64,000 nucleotides of DNA from positions 186,001-250,000 of the forward strand of contig CAZCUD010000003.1 in assembly GCA_964501785.1 (NCBI GenBank). Direction: 5' to 3'. Position 1 is the stretch's first letter. The number at the start of each line of letters is the position of its first letter. The notes under the pieces were generated by a model. The model made no database searches and had not been told where the DNA came from. It worked only from the letters and a program-made list of their open reading frames with translations. Made by a program: the position numbers and the translations under genes. This DNA comes from DATBSK01 sp964501785 (GTDB taxonomy: Bacteria > Actinomycetota > Acidimicrobiia > IMCC26256 > PALSA-555). Below, one piece after another: positions 43,689 to 54,830 of this stretch.

Positions 43689-45208
43689 CGGTGGACGAGC
43701 GGGGACGGCGGCTCGCCAAGGTCGAGGCGATCCGGGCCGGCGGGGGCGAGCCGTACCCGGTGCGGTTCGACCGCACCCACACCACCGCCGAGGTGCACGA
43801 GCACTGGGACCACATCGACGACGGTGCCGAGACCGACGACGAGGTGCGAGTCGCGGGACGCATCCTGCTCCTGCGCCGCCAGGGCAAGCTGACGTTCGCG
43901 ACGATCCGCGACGGTCACGGCACGCTCCAGCTGTTCGTGTCGCGGGCCGAGCTCGGCGACGACGCGCACGCCGCGTTCGACGACCTCGACCTGGGCGACT
44001 GGATCGGCGTGCGCGGCACCGTGATGAAGACCCGCAAGGCTGAGCTGTCGGTGAAGGTGCGCTCGTTCGACCTCCTCGCGAAGGCCCTCCGGCCGCCGCC
44101 CGAGAAGTGGCACGGGCTCGCCGACGTCGACACCCGCTTCCGGCAGCGCTACGTCGACCTCATCGCCAACGACGACGCGCGCCGCGTCTTCGAGACCCGC
44201 TTCGCGGTGATCGCCACCATCCGACGCATCCTCACCGAGCACGGCTTCGTCGAGGTCGAGACGCCCGTGCTGCACGCGCAGGCCGGTGGCGCCGCGGCCC
44301 GCCCCTTCGACACGTTCCACAACGCGCTCGAGATGCCGCTGTCGCTGCGCATCGCGCTCGAGCTGCACCTCAAGCGCCTGCTCGTCGGCGGCTTCGAGCG
44401 TGTCTTCGAGATCGGACGCGTCTTCCGCAACGAGGGGCTCTCGACGCGCCACAACCCCGAGTTCACGATGCTCGAGTGCTACCAGGCCTTCGCCGACTAC
44501 ACCGAGATGATGACCCTCACCGAGGAGATCGCCGCCGGTGCCGCGCGCGACGCGACCGGTTCGACGACGGTCGAGGTCGACGGCACGACGGTCGACCTGG
44601 CGGCGCCGTGGCCGCGTCGGCCGATGCTCGAGCTGATCGCCGAGGCCGCGGGCGAGTCGGTGCACCCGTCGATGCCGGTCGAGGACCTGCGCGCGGCGTG
44701 CGATCGCCATGACGTGCCGCACGAGGCGTCGTGGGACTCGGGCAAGCTGATCCTCGAGCTCTACGAGAAGCTGGTGGAGCCGAACCTCGTCGGCCCGGTG
44801 TTCGTGTGTGACTACCCCCGCAGCGTCTCGCCGCTCGCGCGGGCGCACCGCGACGACGATGCGCTCGTCGAGCGCTTCGAGGCGGTGGTGCTGGGCCGCG
44901 AGCTCGCCAACGCGTTCAGCGAGCTCAACGACCCGGTCGACCAGCTCGAGCGCTTCGAGGCCCAGGCGCAGCTCGCGGCCGGCGGCGACGACGAGGCGCA
45001 CGGCGTCGACGCCGACTACGTGCGGGCGTTGGAGTACGGGCTCCCGCCGTGCGGCGGCCTGGGCATCGGCGTCGATCGCCTGGTCATGCTGATCGCCGGC
45101 GTGTCGTCGATCCGAGAGGTGATCCTGTTCCCCCACTTGCGCCCCGAGACCGGCGAGAGTGGTAGCAAGGCCGGCGAGTCCGACGGCGACGCCGACGGGG
45201 GGAGCTAG
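43685..45208 (+). CDS. lysS: Lysyl-tRNA synthetase, class II
   Basis: 507 residues from GTG 43685. The N-terminal OB-fold for anticodon binding ('[31 protein letters not shown]') spans about 50-150. The catalytic core has motif 1 around '[22 protein letters not shown]', motif 2 '[26 protein letters not shown]' and motif 3 '[16 protein letters not shown]'. The last 20 residues are Gly/Ser/Asp-rich and dispensable-looking. In most actinobacteria lysS is close to clpC; here six genes lie between. Confidence 0.97.
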   Translation: MTVDERGRRLAKVEAIRAGGGEPYPVRFDRTHTTAEVHEHWDHIDDGAETDDEVRVAGRILLLRRQGKLTFATIRDGHGTLQLFVSRAELGDDAHAAFDDLDLGDWIGVRGTVMKTRKAELSVKVRSFDLLAKALRPPPEKWHGLADVDTRFRQRYVDLIANDDARRVFETRFAVIATIRRILTEHGFVEVETPVLHAQAGGAAARPFDTFHNALEMPLSLRIALELHLKRLLVGGFERVFEIGRVFRNEGLSTRHNPEFTMLECYQAFADYTEMMTLTEEIAAGAARDATGSTTVEVDGTTVDLAAPWPRRPMLELIAEAAGESVHPSMPVEDLRAACDRHDVPHEASWDSGKLILELYEKLVEPNLVGPVFVCDYPRSVSPLARAHRDDDALVERFEAVVLGRELANAFSELNDPVDQLERFEAQAQLAAGGDDEAHGVDADYVRALEYGLPPCGGLGIGVDRLVMLIAGVSSIREVILFPHLRPETGESGSKAGESDGDADGGS

Positions 45209-45215
45209 CAGCCAG

Positions 45216-46181
45216 ATGCGTGTCCTCGTCACCGGGATGGGTGGAGAGATCGGCACCCGCGTCGCGCAGCTCCTCGAAGAGCACGACGAGGTCGCCGAGA
45301 TCGCCGGATGCGACTACGCACCACCGCGCCGCCGCCTGCGCCGCAGCGAGTTCAAGCGCATCGACGCGCGCGACCGCGACCGGCTGGTGTCGTTCGTCAC
45401 CGACTTCGCGCCGCATGCCGTCGCGCACTTCGGGATCTACGAGCCCGACTCGCGCCTGTCACCGCGCGAGGCCGTGCGCGCCAGCGAGGAGTGCACCGTG
45501 CACGCGCTCGGCGCCGCGGCTCGGGCCGGCTCGCTCGAGCGGATCGTCGTGCGCAGCGGTCTGTCGGTGTACGGGCGCGGTCGGGGCCGGTCGCTGATGC
45601 CCGACGAGGACGCGCCGCTCGCGCCCAACAACGCCTGGGGGCGCCTGCTGCTCGAGGTCGAGTCGCTGGCGGCCGGCGTCGGGCGGCGACACGACGTGAC
45701 GGTCGCGGCGCTGCGCTACGCGGTCATCGCGGGGTCGCACGTGCCGAGCCCGCTGGGGCGGGTCCTGCGGCTGCCGACCGTGCCGGTCCCCGCGCTCGCC
45801 GACCCGCCGTTCTCGCTGCTCGACCGCGACGACGCGGCGCGCGCCATGGTCGAGGCGCTCCTGCGCGGTCACGACGGACCGCTCAACGTCGTCGGGCCTG
45901 GCGCGACGAGCCCGTGGCAGGCGGTGCGCTTCGGCGGACGCCTGCCGTTCCCCGTCCAGGGGCCGGGCTGGCGGTTCGCGCGCCAGGCGACTGAGGTGCT
46001 GGGAGCGCCGATGCCCGATCACGTGAGCGACGTGCTGCGCAAGGGCCTCACCGGCGACGGCAGCCGCGCCTACGACGAGCTCGACCTCGGCTTCGTCCGT
46101 CCGACCCAGGAGGTCCTCGCCGACCTCTACTCCTGGGCGACCGTGACCCCCATCTCGCAACAGACGCGGAGGGTGGCATGA
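45216..46181 (+). CDS. NAD-dependent epimerase-like SDR protein, catalytic Tyr-Lys pair missing
   Basis: 321 residues from ATG 45216, seven bases after the lysS stop. The extended-SDR NAD-binding 'GMGGEIG' is near the N terminus, and 'VVRSGLSVYG' (strand 5) is recognisable. Where extended SDRs have YxxxK the sequence reads 'NNAWGRLLLEVE', with Trp and Leu, so ordinary epimerase or dehydrogenase chemistry is unlikely. The next gene is an acyltransferase-like protein. The same order (epimerase-like then PlsC-like) is found at Rv0501-Rv0502 in mycobacteria, which suggests a conserved envelope-lipid function. Its stop falls inside a 27-base sequence duplicated at the next start. Confidence 0.82.
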   Translation: MRVLVTGMGGEIGTRVAQLLEEHDEVAEIAGCDYAPPRRRLRRSEFKRIDARDRDRLVSFVTDFAPHAVAHFGIYEPDSRLSPREAVRASEECTVHALGAAARAGSLERIVVRSGLSVYGRGRGRSLMPDEDAPLAPNNAWGRLLLEVESLAAGVGRRHDVTVAALRYAVIAGSHVPSPLGRVLRLPTVPVPALADPPFSLLDRDDAARAMVEALLRGHDGPLNVVGPGATSPWQAVRFGGRLPFPVQGPGWRFARQATEVLGAPMPDHVSDVLRKGLTGDGSRAYDELDLGFVRPTQEVLADLYSWATVTPISQQTRRVA

Positions 46182-46289
46182 GCGCGGCGCCCGGAGGGCG
46201 CTCGCCAGGGAGGGAGCGGCCGCGGGTCGGGTATCCCGACCCGCAGCGAGCGACCGAGACAGGGAGGGTGGCATGAGCGCGGCGCCCGG
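46168..46289 (+). repeat. 27-bp direct duplication flanking palindromic repeat family B, copy 1
   Basis: Bases 46168-46194 and 46263-46289 are identical over 27 positions (starting GGAGGGTGGCATGAGC). Between them lies the family B element 46208-46255 with a 10-bp stem, GCGGGTCGGG-TAT-CCCGACCCGC (46222-46244). A second B copy is at 56831-56879. The duplicated block contains both an epimerase stop and an acyltransferase start (ATGA). Confidence 0.85.
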
Positions 46290-46989
46290 CGCTTCCACGG
46301 CGATCGCCCCCAACTACGGGATCGACGCCGATCGGGTGCTCGCCATCGACGACCCGTTGCGGTGGGTGCGGCGCCGGCTGGAGGGTCGGTACGCGGTCGA
46401 CGAGTTCGGCGGTGATCCGCACCTCATGGACCTGCTCGCGCCGATCCCGGCGACGGCGATCCGCGTGGAGGTCGAGCACGGCGACCGTCTGCCGCGCACG
46501 GGTGCGGCGCTGCTCGTCTCCAACCGTGGCATCGGCATGGCCGAGCCCTTCGTGCTCGGCCTCGCGGTGCGGCGTGCGGTGTCGCGGCGCCTGCGCGTGG
46601 TCGGCGCGCCCGAGGTGCCGGTCCTCGGTCCGGTCGCGCAGAAGCTGGGCGGCATCGGGTACTCGCCGAGCGACTGCCTCGCGATGCTGCGCGCCGGTCA
46701 CCTCCTCGCCGCGCCGCTCGGCAACACGTGGCTGCGTGCCGGCGCGGGCGAGCCGCCCCGCGCGCTGCTCGCGGCGACGCTCGGCTTCCCGGTGCTCCCG
46801 ATCGCGGTGCGCGCGGGCGGTCCGTTCGGGCTGTCGGTCGGGGTCTGGCCGGGCGCGCCGTGGCGAGTCGTCGTCGGCGAGCCGATGATGGCGCCGCCCG
46901 GCACCGACGTGCACGACCAGCTGGCGGCAGCCGAGCTCGCCGAGCAGGTCCGGGGCGCGGTGAGCACGCTGCTCGAGGAAGCCGCGTAG
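46273..46989 (+). CDS. PlsC-like acyltransferase homologue lacking the HX4D motif
   Basis: 238 residues from ATG 46273. The overall pattern is that of lysophospholipid acyltransferases ('GAALLVSNRGIGMAEPFVLGLAVRRAV', 'GAPEVPVLGPVAQKLGGIGYSP', 'GHLLAAPLGNTW', 'GFPVLPIAVRAGGPFGL', 'VVVGEPMMAPPG'). The catalytic NHxSxxD is replaced by 'NRGIGMAE': no histidine and no aspartate. It may bind lipids without transferring acyl groups, or use another mechanism. An earlier ATG at 46178 is in the duplicated block but is out of frame with this gene. It pairs with the preceding SDR-like gene. Confidence 0.75.
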   Translation: MSAAPGASTAIAPNYGIDADRVLAIDDPLRWVRRRLEGRYAVDEFGGDPHLMDLLAPIPATAIRVEVEHGDRLPRTGAALLVSNRGIGMAEPFVLGLAVRRAVSRRLRVVGAPEVPVLGPVAQKLGGIGYSPSDCLAMLRAGHLLAAPLGNTWLRAGAGEPPRALLAATLGFPVLPIAVRAGGPFGLSVGVWPGAPWRVVVGEPMMAPPGTDVHDQLAAAELAEQVRGAVSTLLEEAA

Positions 46990-46993
46990 GACG

Positions 46994-47824
46994 ATGGCAG
47001 TGAAGCACGCCGCCGGCGCCGACGGCTTCCCGATCGCCTACGAGGTGTTCGGCAAGCGCGACGGCGAGCCGCTCGTGCTGATCCAGGGCCTCGGCGCCGA
47101 CTCCCGCGCCTGGGCGCTCCAGCGGATGTCGTTCGGTCGGCGGTTCCGGTGCATCGCGGTCGACAACCGCGGCGTCGGCGGCTCGGCCGACGCGCCGCAC
47201 CCCCTCAACCTCGAGCACATGGCGCACGACGTGATCTCGGTGCTCGACGCGGAGGACGTCGACGCCGCGCACGTCCAGGGCGCCTCCATGGGTGGCGCGA
47301 TCGCGCAGATCGTCGCCGTCCGGCACCCTGACCGGGTGCGGTCCCTCGTCCTGGCGTGCACGGCGTGTCGCAACCCCGAGTGGCGCCGCGAGCTGCTCGG
47401 CGAGTGGGCCGAGGCGGTCGGCCGCGACGGCATGTCCGCGCTCGCCGCCGAAGGGCTGCGGTGGCTCGTCGGTCCGAGGCTCCAGCGCCGCTTCGGCGTG
47501 TGGCTCAACCTGATGGCCCGCATCCTCCTCCAGGCCAGCCCCGCGAACTTCGTCGCCCAGGTGCAGGCGATCCTGGACGTCGACGACGACGTCCACCTCG
47601 AGCTCGGCGTCATCCGCGTGCCGACGCTCGTCATCACCGGCACCCAGGACCTGCTGACCCCGCTCGGCGATGCCGAGGAGCTGCACGAGCTGATCGACGG
47701 CTCCCGGCTGTTCGAGCTCCGGGGCGCCGGGCACAGCCTGATGGTCGAGGCGCCGAACGCCTACAACCGCGCCGTCGGCGACTTCCTCACCGACGTGATC
47801 GCGCCGGTCACCGCCAACGCGTGA
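46994..47824 (+). CDS. Alpha/beta-hydrolase
   Basis: 276 residues, ATG four bases after the previous stop. Classic fold: oxyanion region 'LVLIQGLGADSRAW', nucleophile Ser98 in 'GASMGG', an acid in 'VITGTQDLLTPL' and the histidine in 'ELRGAGHSLMVEAP'. The 'DNRGVGGSADAP' block places it with haloperoxidase/ester hydrolases of the MhpC type. There is no signal peptide, so it is cytosolic. Substrate unknown. The stop overlaps the next gene by four bases. Confidence 0.9.
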   Translation: MAVKHAAGADGFPIAYEVFGKRDGEPLVLIQGLGADSRAWALQRMSFGRRFRCIAVDNRGVGGSADAPHPLNLEHMAHDVISVLDAEDVDAAHVQGASMGGAIAQIVAVRHPDRVRSLVLACTACRNPEWRRELLGEWAEAVGRDGMSALAAEGLRWLVGPRLQRRFGVWLNLMARILLQASPANFVAQVQAILDVDDDVHLELGVIRVPTLVITGTQDLLTPLGDAEELHELIDGSRLFELRGAGHSLMVEAPNAYNRAVGDFLTDVIAPVTANA

Positions 47825-48513
47825 GCATGCGGGTCAGGCGCGCGAGCACGCTGCTCGCGGCCGTCCTCTCCGTCGCCCTCGTCGTCGCGGGCTGTGCGTC
47901 CGACGACCAGGTCGATCTCACCGCGCCGACCCAGACGCGCGCGACGGCCGACGCGCCCGTCACGACCGTCGTCGGCGAAGGGCCACTCGTGGTCGTGCTC
48001 GGAGACTCCAACACGTACGCGTCGGCGCCCGAGATCACCGATGCCTTCGCGGCCGCGGGGATGACGGCCGACGTGCGGGGCATCTCGTCCTCGGGGCTCA
48101 AGGACAACGCGATCGACTGGCTGCCGGCGGCCGCAGCCGTCGTCGCCGCGCAGCCCGCGGCCGTGGTGGTCGCGCTCGGCACCAACGACCAGACCAACGC
48201 CAACGACGCGACGCTGTTCGGCGGGCGGGCCGAAGAGCTGCTCGCGGCGCTCGGCGACCTGCCCGTCGTGTGGGTGACGCACTCGGAGGACGGCGTCGCG
48301 CACCCGATCGAGTACGAGCAGATGGTGAACCAGACGATCCGGTCGCTGCCGGCGACCCACCCGAACGTCACCGTGCTCGACCTCGCCCCGCTCATCGCCG
48401 CCGAGCCCGACGTGCTCGGCAGCGACGGCCTCCACTACGAGGGCGACGGCCGCCAGTGGTTCGCCGACCACCTCGCCGACGCCGCCCGGGAGCGCATCAC
48501 CCCGACCGAGTGA
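47821..48513 (+). CDS. SGNH/GDSL-type hydrolase lipoprotein
   Basis: 230 residues from GTG 47821 (GTGA overlap; ATG 47827 is the alternative). The signal peptide has lipobox 'VVAGC' with Cys25, so it is membrane-anchored outside. Catalytic blocks: 'VLGDSNTY' with Ser63, 'ALGTNDQTN' (Asn of block III) and 'GSDGLHYEGDG' (Asp and His of block V). Probably an esterase acting on cell-surface acyl groups. A short stem (48548-48565) follows before the converging gene at 48583. Confidence 0.88.
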   Translation: MSMRVRRASTLLAAVLSVALVVAGCASDDQVDLTAPTQTRATADAPVTTVVGEGPLVVVLGDSNTYASAPEITDAFAAAGMTADVRGISSSGLKDNAIDWLPAAAAVVAAQPAAVVVALGTNDQTNANDATLFGGRAEELLAALGDLPVVWVTHSEDGVAHPIEYEQMVNQTIRSLPATHPNVTVLDLAPLIAAEPDVLGSDGLHYEGDGRQWFADHLADAARERITPTE

Positions 48514-48547
48514 AGTCGACCCGTTGGAAGGGTGAGCGACGACTGTT

Positions 48548-48565
48548 GTCGGAGGGTCTTCCGAC
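48548..48565 (+). terminator. Short hairpin between convergent genes
   Basis: GTCGGA-GGGTCT-TCCGAC, a 6-bp stem between the SGNH hydrolase stop (48513) and the convergent stop at 48583. It could serve both directions. Confidence 0.45.
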
Positions 48566-48582
48566 GCGGCAGGGGCGGTGGG

Positions 48583-49647
48583 CTACTCGTCGAGGACGAC
48601 GAGCTGGTCGACCATGGTCCGGACGAGCTCGTCGTCGTCGGCGACCATGTAGACCGAGAAGAAGAGGTTGCCGTCGGTGCCGTAGACGGCCGCCTTCGTC
48701 GCCTCGTCGGGGTCGCCGTCCCACAGGATCTGGATCGGCACCCCGTTGCGCTTCGCCCGCTGGCGGGTGGGCTTCTCGTCGAAGAACGACTCGGTGGCGA
48801 AGTCGTCGAGCTCGCGCTGGATCTCTCCCTTGAGGCCCTGCTCGTCGAGGGACGCGATGAGCTGCACGAAGCTCTCGCCGCCGGTCGCCGGGTCTTCGTA
48901 GACCTGGCCGACCTCTGCCGTCGGGTCGTGCACCCAGCTGATCGGCACGAGGGTCGACACCGTGAGCGGCGCGCCGCCCGAGTCGGCCGCGGTCACGTGG
49001 ATGCGCGCGTCGAGCGAGTTCTGCACCGGGCTCAGCACCGAGGTGTCGACACGGACGCTGTCGAGCAGGTCGTCGATCTCCTGCGCCGACGCGGCGTCGG
49101 GCGTGTCGGCGGCCCGGGTCTGCGCGGCCACCAGCTGGCCGTCGAGCTCCACGAAGTCGAGCTGGAGGTACGAGCCGTCGAAGGTGCCGATCACGCGCTG
49201 GCTGGGCTGACCGCCGAACGTCGCCGGCGCCTCGACGCCGATGGTGGCGCCGGCGGCGACGAAGCGGTCGAGCAGCGCGCGCCGCCACGTGGCCTCGTCG
49301 ACCGCTTCCGGCAGCCGCTCGACGCCGATCGCCGTCTTGGTCGAGCGGCCCGCGAGCTGCGCGAGCTCGACGACGGGTGCGTCGTCGGCGACGGCCCACT
49401 CCTCGTCGACCCGGAGGAACGCCGGCGGCGGCACCTTGCGGGCCCGCTGCTCGACCTTCCAGCCCGCGGGCAGCTCGAAGGTCACCAGACCGCCGCCGGT
49501 CTCGACGCTGCGCCCGGCGCCGACCCGCGCCCCGACCGCACGCGAGCGCTCGTCGGGCGCGGCCAGCGCGACCGGCGCGCCGAGCGCGACGAGGACGAAC
49601 GGCAACGAGACGAGGACGCCAGCCCGACGCCCCCCTCGTGAGATCAC
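48583..49647 (-). CDS. Secreted protein of unknown function
   Basis: 354 residues with GTG start at 49647. The signal peptide is 'GVLVSLPFVLVALGAPVALA' (about 11-30), with no lipobox. The mature part contains two similar regions of extended beta character, one around 'GGLVTFELPAGWKVEQ' and one around 'APLTVSTLVPISWVHDP', each followed by 'DxLxxSVR' or 'ELDDFATESFF' type helices, like tandem PsbP/DUF1795-style modules. I do not recognise a family. TAGCCT at 49659-49654, exactly six bases before the start and overlapping the stop of the upstream gene, is a likely leaderless -10. Confidence 0.75.
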   Translation of the reverse strand: MISRGGRRAGVLVSLPFVLVALGAPVALAAPDERSRAVGARVGAGRSVETGGGLVTFELPAGWKVEQRARKVPPPAFLRVDEEWAVADDAPVVELAQLAGRSTKTAIGVERLPEAVDEATWRRALLDRFVAAGATIGVEAPATFGGQPSQRVIGTFDGSYLQLDFVELDGQLVAAQTRAADTPDAASAQEIDDLLDSVRVDTSVLSPVQNSLDARIHVTAADSGGAPLTVSTLVPISWVHDPTAEVGQVYEDPATGGESFVQLIASLDEQGLKGEIQRELDDFATESFFDEKPTRQRAKRNGVPIQILWDGDPDEATKAAVYGTDGNLFFSVYMVADDDELVRTMVDQLVVLDE

Positions 49648-49656
49648 GCCGGCAGG

Positions 49657-50634
49657 CTAGCGATCGCGGGCGACGAGGTCGTCGACGAGCCGACGGAGCC
49701 CACCGGTGACGCCGGCGTCGAGCGCGTCGGCACCGGCGAGCGCCTCCCCGGCCTTCTTGGCGTGGTCGCGGGCCACGGCCAGCGCGGCGTCGACCGAGCC
49801 GTTGGCGGTCGCCAGCTTGCGGGCCTGGTCGAGCCGGTCGGCGTCGAGCGGCCCGCCGAGCATCGATCGCAGGTCGTCGGAGTCGGCCAGCGCGTAGATC
49901 ACGGGCAGCGTGTAGATGCCCTCGACGAGGTCTTGCCCGGCCGGCTTGCCGAGCGTCTCGTCGTCGGCCGTCAGGTCGAGGCAGTCGTCGACGATCTGGA
50001 AGCACAGCCCGAGGTGCTGGCCGTAGCGGGTGAGCGCGTCGAGCGTGGGCTCGTCGACGCCGCTCACCATCCCCCCGATGCGACACGAGGTGGCGAACAG
50101 CGACGCCGTCTTCCCCTCGATGGCGGACGAGTAGTCCTCCTCGGAGCGGGTGACGTCCCAGAGGTGCTGGAGCTCGAGCACCTGGCCGCGACACAGCTCG
50201 CCGATCGTGTCGGCGAGCAGCGCGGCGACGTCGGCGCCGAGCGACGCCGCGAGGCCCGACGCGCGCGCGAGCAGGAAGTCGCCCGAGAGGATCGCGATGA
50301 TGTTGCTCCAACGGGCGTTGACGCTCGGGACGCCGCGCCGGGTCGCGGCCTCGTCGATCACGTCGTCATGGTGCAGCGACCCGAGGTGGACGAGCTCGCA
50401 GGCGACGCCGCCGGTGATGACGTCGTCACCGATCGGCTCCGTGCCGCCCCGGGCGGCGTATCCGGCGCAGAGGGTGAGGGTCGGGCGGATGCGCTTGCCG
50501 CCCGCGCCGATGAGGTGGGCGCCGACCTCGGCGAGGAAGGGGTCGTCGTGCTCGACGGAGGCGCGCAAGGCGGTCTCGAGCCGGTCGAGATCGTGGGTGA
50601 GGGGCGCGATCCCCAGCGCCTCGACCGGATTCAT
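49657..50634 (-). CDS. Polyprenyl diphosphate synthase (trans-isoprenyl)
   Basis: 325 residues. Chain elongation from isopentenyl diphosphate. First aspartate-rich motif Asp90-Asp-Val-Ile-Asp94 ('LHHDDVIDEATRRG'-like) and second motif 'CFQIVDDCLDLTAD' at about 208-221, plus 'GGKRIRPTLTL' for substrate phosphate binding. The residues just before the first motif ('ELVHLGSLHHDDV') are small to medium, fitting a long product such as the menaquinone side chain, but product length cannot be fixed. TAGCGT lies exactly six bases before the ATG on this strand (50646-50641). It is divergent from clpC. Confidence 0.93.
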   Translation of the reverse strand: MNPVEALGIAPLTHDLDRLETALRASVEHDDPFLAEVGAHLIGAGGKRIRPTLTLCAGYAARGGTEPIGDDVITGGVACELVHLGSLHHDDVIDEAATRRGVPSVNARWSNIIAILSGDFLLARASGLAASLGADVAALLADTIGELCRGQVLELQHLWDVTRSEEDYSSAIEGKTASLFATSCRIGGMVSGVDEPTLDALTRYGQHLGLCFQIVDDCLDLTADDETLGKPAGQDLVEGIYTLPVIYALADSDDLRSMLGGPLDADRLDQARKLATANGSVDAALAVARDHAKKAGEALAGADALDAGVTGGLRRLVDDLVARDR

Positions 50635-50652
50635 GCGGCAACGCTACGGCCG

Positions 50653-50702
50653 CCGGGGTGTCCGCTCCAATCAGCGATCCCGCTCGGGGCCGGACACCCC
50701 GG
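50653..50702. promoter_or_regulatory. 12-bp inverted repeat in the divergent promoter region
   Basis: CCGGGGTGTCCG (50653-50664) and CGGACACCCCGG (50691-50702), perfect, 26-base spacer. It sits just upstream of the polyprenyl synthase start and 200 bases from clpC. It could be an operator for a dimeric regulator or a terminator for antisense RNA. Confidence 0.4.
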
Positions 50703-50813
50703 GGGCGGGAACAATCGGGGCCGTCCGGGTGCTGATACGAGGTCCGGGGTGCGCTCCCGATCGTGTTTCGCCGCCGTGAACACGAGGCGACCACGCAGAG
50801 GGAACCCCGACCG

Positions 50814-50832
50814 GACCCCATAGAATGGGGTC
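50814..50832 (+). promoter_or_regulatory. Candidate clpC promoter inside a palindrome
   Basis: GACCCCATAGAATGGGGTC is a perfect 8-bp inverted repeat with an AGA centre. TAGAAT (50821-50826), one base from TATAAT, is at its middle, 75 bases before the clpC start. A repressor binding the palindrome would block the -10 box. No ClgR or HspR consensus is obvious. Confidence 0.45.
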
Positions 50833-50900
50833 ACCGATCCGCCCCTCCGGCCGGGCTGCGACCTCGGTCGGCGAGGTGGGGAAAGCACGAGAGGTCCTAC

Positions 50901-53390
<2,490 letters not shown>

Positions 53391-53419
53391 CCCGCGCGCG
53401 GGTCAGCCCGCGCCGGTTT

Positions 53420-53608
53420 GGTTGCGTCGGTCACCGTCGTTCGCAGGGTGCGCCGGCGGTTCGGTTGCGTCGGTCACCGTCGTTCGCAGGGTGCGCCGGC
53501 ACGCACGTCGCAGACGTGCGTCCGCCGCACCCTCACGGTCCCGCAGCACCGAGGCTCGAGACGCACCGCCCCGTGCACCACGAGCGAACGACGGTGAGCG
53601 ACGCAACC
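53420..53608 (+). repeat. Direct and inverted repeats after clpC
   Basis: A 38-base unit starting GGTTGCGTCGGTCACCG occurs at 53420-53457 and 53463-53500 (period 43). Bases 53584-53608 are the inverted form of its first 25 bases with one mismatch. Between them is a smaller hairpin, ACGCACGTC-GCA-GACGTGCGT (53501-53521). This fills the 250-base gap between clpC and the next gene. Confidence 0.7.
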
Positions 53609-53642
53609 CTGCAACGGTGACCCGCGTCTAGCGTCCGTGGCC

Positions 53643-54728
53643 ATGCCTCGGCGGGTGCTGCTCCTGGTCTGCGCGCTCGCCGCGCTGCTGAGCGCGTGCA
53701 AGGTGGACACCACCGTCGACGTCACGGTGCGTGAGGACGGCTCGGGCGTGGTCCGGGTCATCGTGCAGGCCGACGCGCAGGCGGTGCAGGCCGCCGAGTC
53801 GGGCGGCACGCCGATCGAGCAGGCGGTGCGCCTCGACGACCTCGCCGACTCGGGCTTCCGCGTCGGCGCCTGGGAGAGGGCCGAGGACGGCTCGGCCACG
53901 ATCGTCGTGTCTCGGCCGTTCCGCTCGGTCGACGAGGTGGCGGGCATCGTCCGGGCCCTCGGCGGCGACGACGGCCCGTTGCCCCGCCTCGACGCGACCC
54001 TCGAGAAGGGCCTCTACGCGACCGACTACTCGGTGGAGGGGCGCATCGACCTCGACTCGGTGACCACCGGGGTCACCGACGACCAGGAGCTGCTCGACCG
54101 GCTCGCCGCGCTGGGCGTCGACGTGAACGTCATCGACCAGCAGCTGCTCGCGCAGGTGCAGTCGTCGTTCGGGCTGGAGGTGGTCGTGCGCCTGCCCGAC
54201 CAGGCGCCGAAGTCGTTCACGGTGAAGGAGGGGGCGACCACCGCGCCGGTCGACGCGACCGCGCAGGTGCTCAACCTCGAGCGCATCATCTTCGCGGGCG
54301 CGGCGCTGGGGTTCCTCCTGCTCGCCGCCATCGTGTGGCGCCGCGGCGGCAAGCGCCGTCGACGCCGTCGCCGCGGCGCGACGCCGCCGGACGGTGACGA
54401 CGATCAGCCGACCCGTCGGCGTGGGTCCGCGCCTGCCGCGGCCGCGCCGGCCGCCCGCCGTCCCCCGGCACGGGGTGGTGGATCACCCGCGCGCCGTCCG
54501 GCCCCGAGCGGTCCGGCACGTCGTCCGGCTCCCGGGCGCGGGGACGCTCGCCGCCCTGGTCCTCCGGGTCGTCCCGGTCCGCCGGGCGCCCCGCCGGGCG
54601 CCGGAGGTCGCCCGCCGCGCCCCGCCGGCCCACCCGGCGGCCGGCCACCCGGTCCACCGGGCCCCCCGGGACGCTCGCCGGGGCCGCCCCGCGACGGTCC
54701 CGGGCGGCCGCCGCCCCGCCCGCGCTGA
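53643..54728 (+). CDS. LppM-like lipoprotein with transmembrane helix and collagen-like tail
   Basis: 361 residues from ATG 53643 (GTG 53637 is also possible). The signal peptide has lipobox 'LLSAC' followed by 'KVDTTVDVTVREDGSGVVRVIV', typical of the LppM/DUF3153 family. The outer domain is about 20-210. One transmembrane helix at about 217-235 ('RIIFAGAALGFLLLAAIVW') is followed by an Arg/Lys stop-transfer cluster, so the remaining 120 residues should be cytosolic. That tail is almost only Pro, Gly, Arg and Ala, with repeated GPPG triplets. A lipid anchor plus a transmembrane helix in one protein is unusual. Function unknown; LppM in mycobacteria is envelope-linked. TAGCGT at 53629-53634 lies eight bases before the start. 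Confidence 0.75.
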   Translation: MPRRVLLLVCALAALLSACKVDTTVDVTVREDGSGVVRVIVQADAQAVQAAESGGTPIEQAVRLDDLADSGFRVGAWERAEDGSATIVVSRPFRSVDEVAGIVRALGGDDGPLPRLDATLEKGLYATDYSVEGRIDLDSVTTGVTDDQELLDRLAALGVDVNVIDQQLLAQVQSSFGLEVVVRLPDQAPKSFTVKEGATTAPVDATAQVLNLERIIFAGAALGFLLLAAIVWRRGGKRRRRRRRGATPPDGDDDQPTRRRGSAPAAAAPAARRPPARGGGSPARRPAPSGPARRPAPGRGDARRPGPPGRPGPPGAPPGAGGRPPRPAGPPGGRPPGPPGPPGRSPGPPRDGPGRPPPRPR

Positions 54729-54830
54729 GCGATTCGCAGCCGTCTCGCAGGTTCGCTTCAGCCACGTGTCAGGTGGGTTCCGCATGCTCCTCTTCGCAGG
54801 CGACGGTCGTCTGCGGGAAGGAGCAAGACC

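Noticed and set aside
46178..46272. Earlier acyltransferase start at ATG 46178
   Set aside because: It is 95 bases upstream, not a multiple of three, so it is out of frame with the gene. It is the duplicated copy of the real start region.
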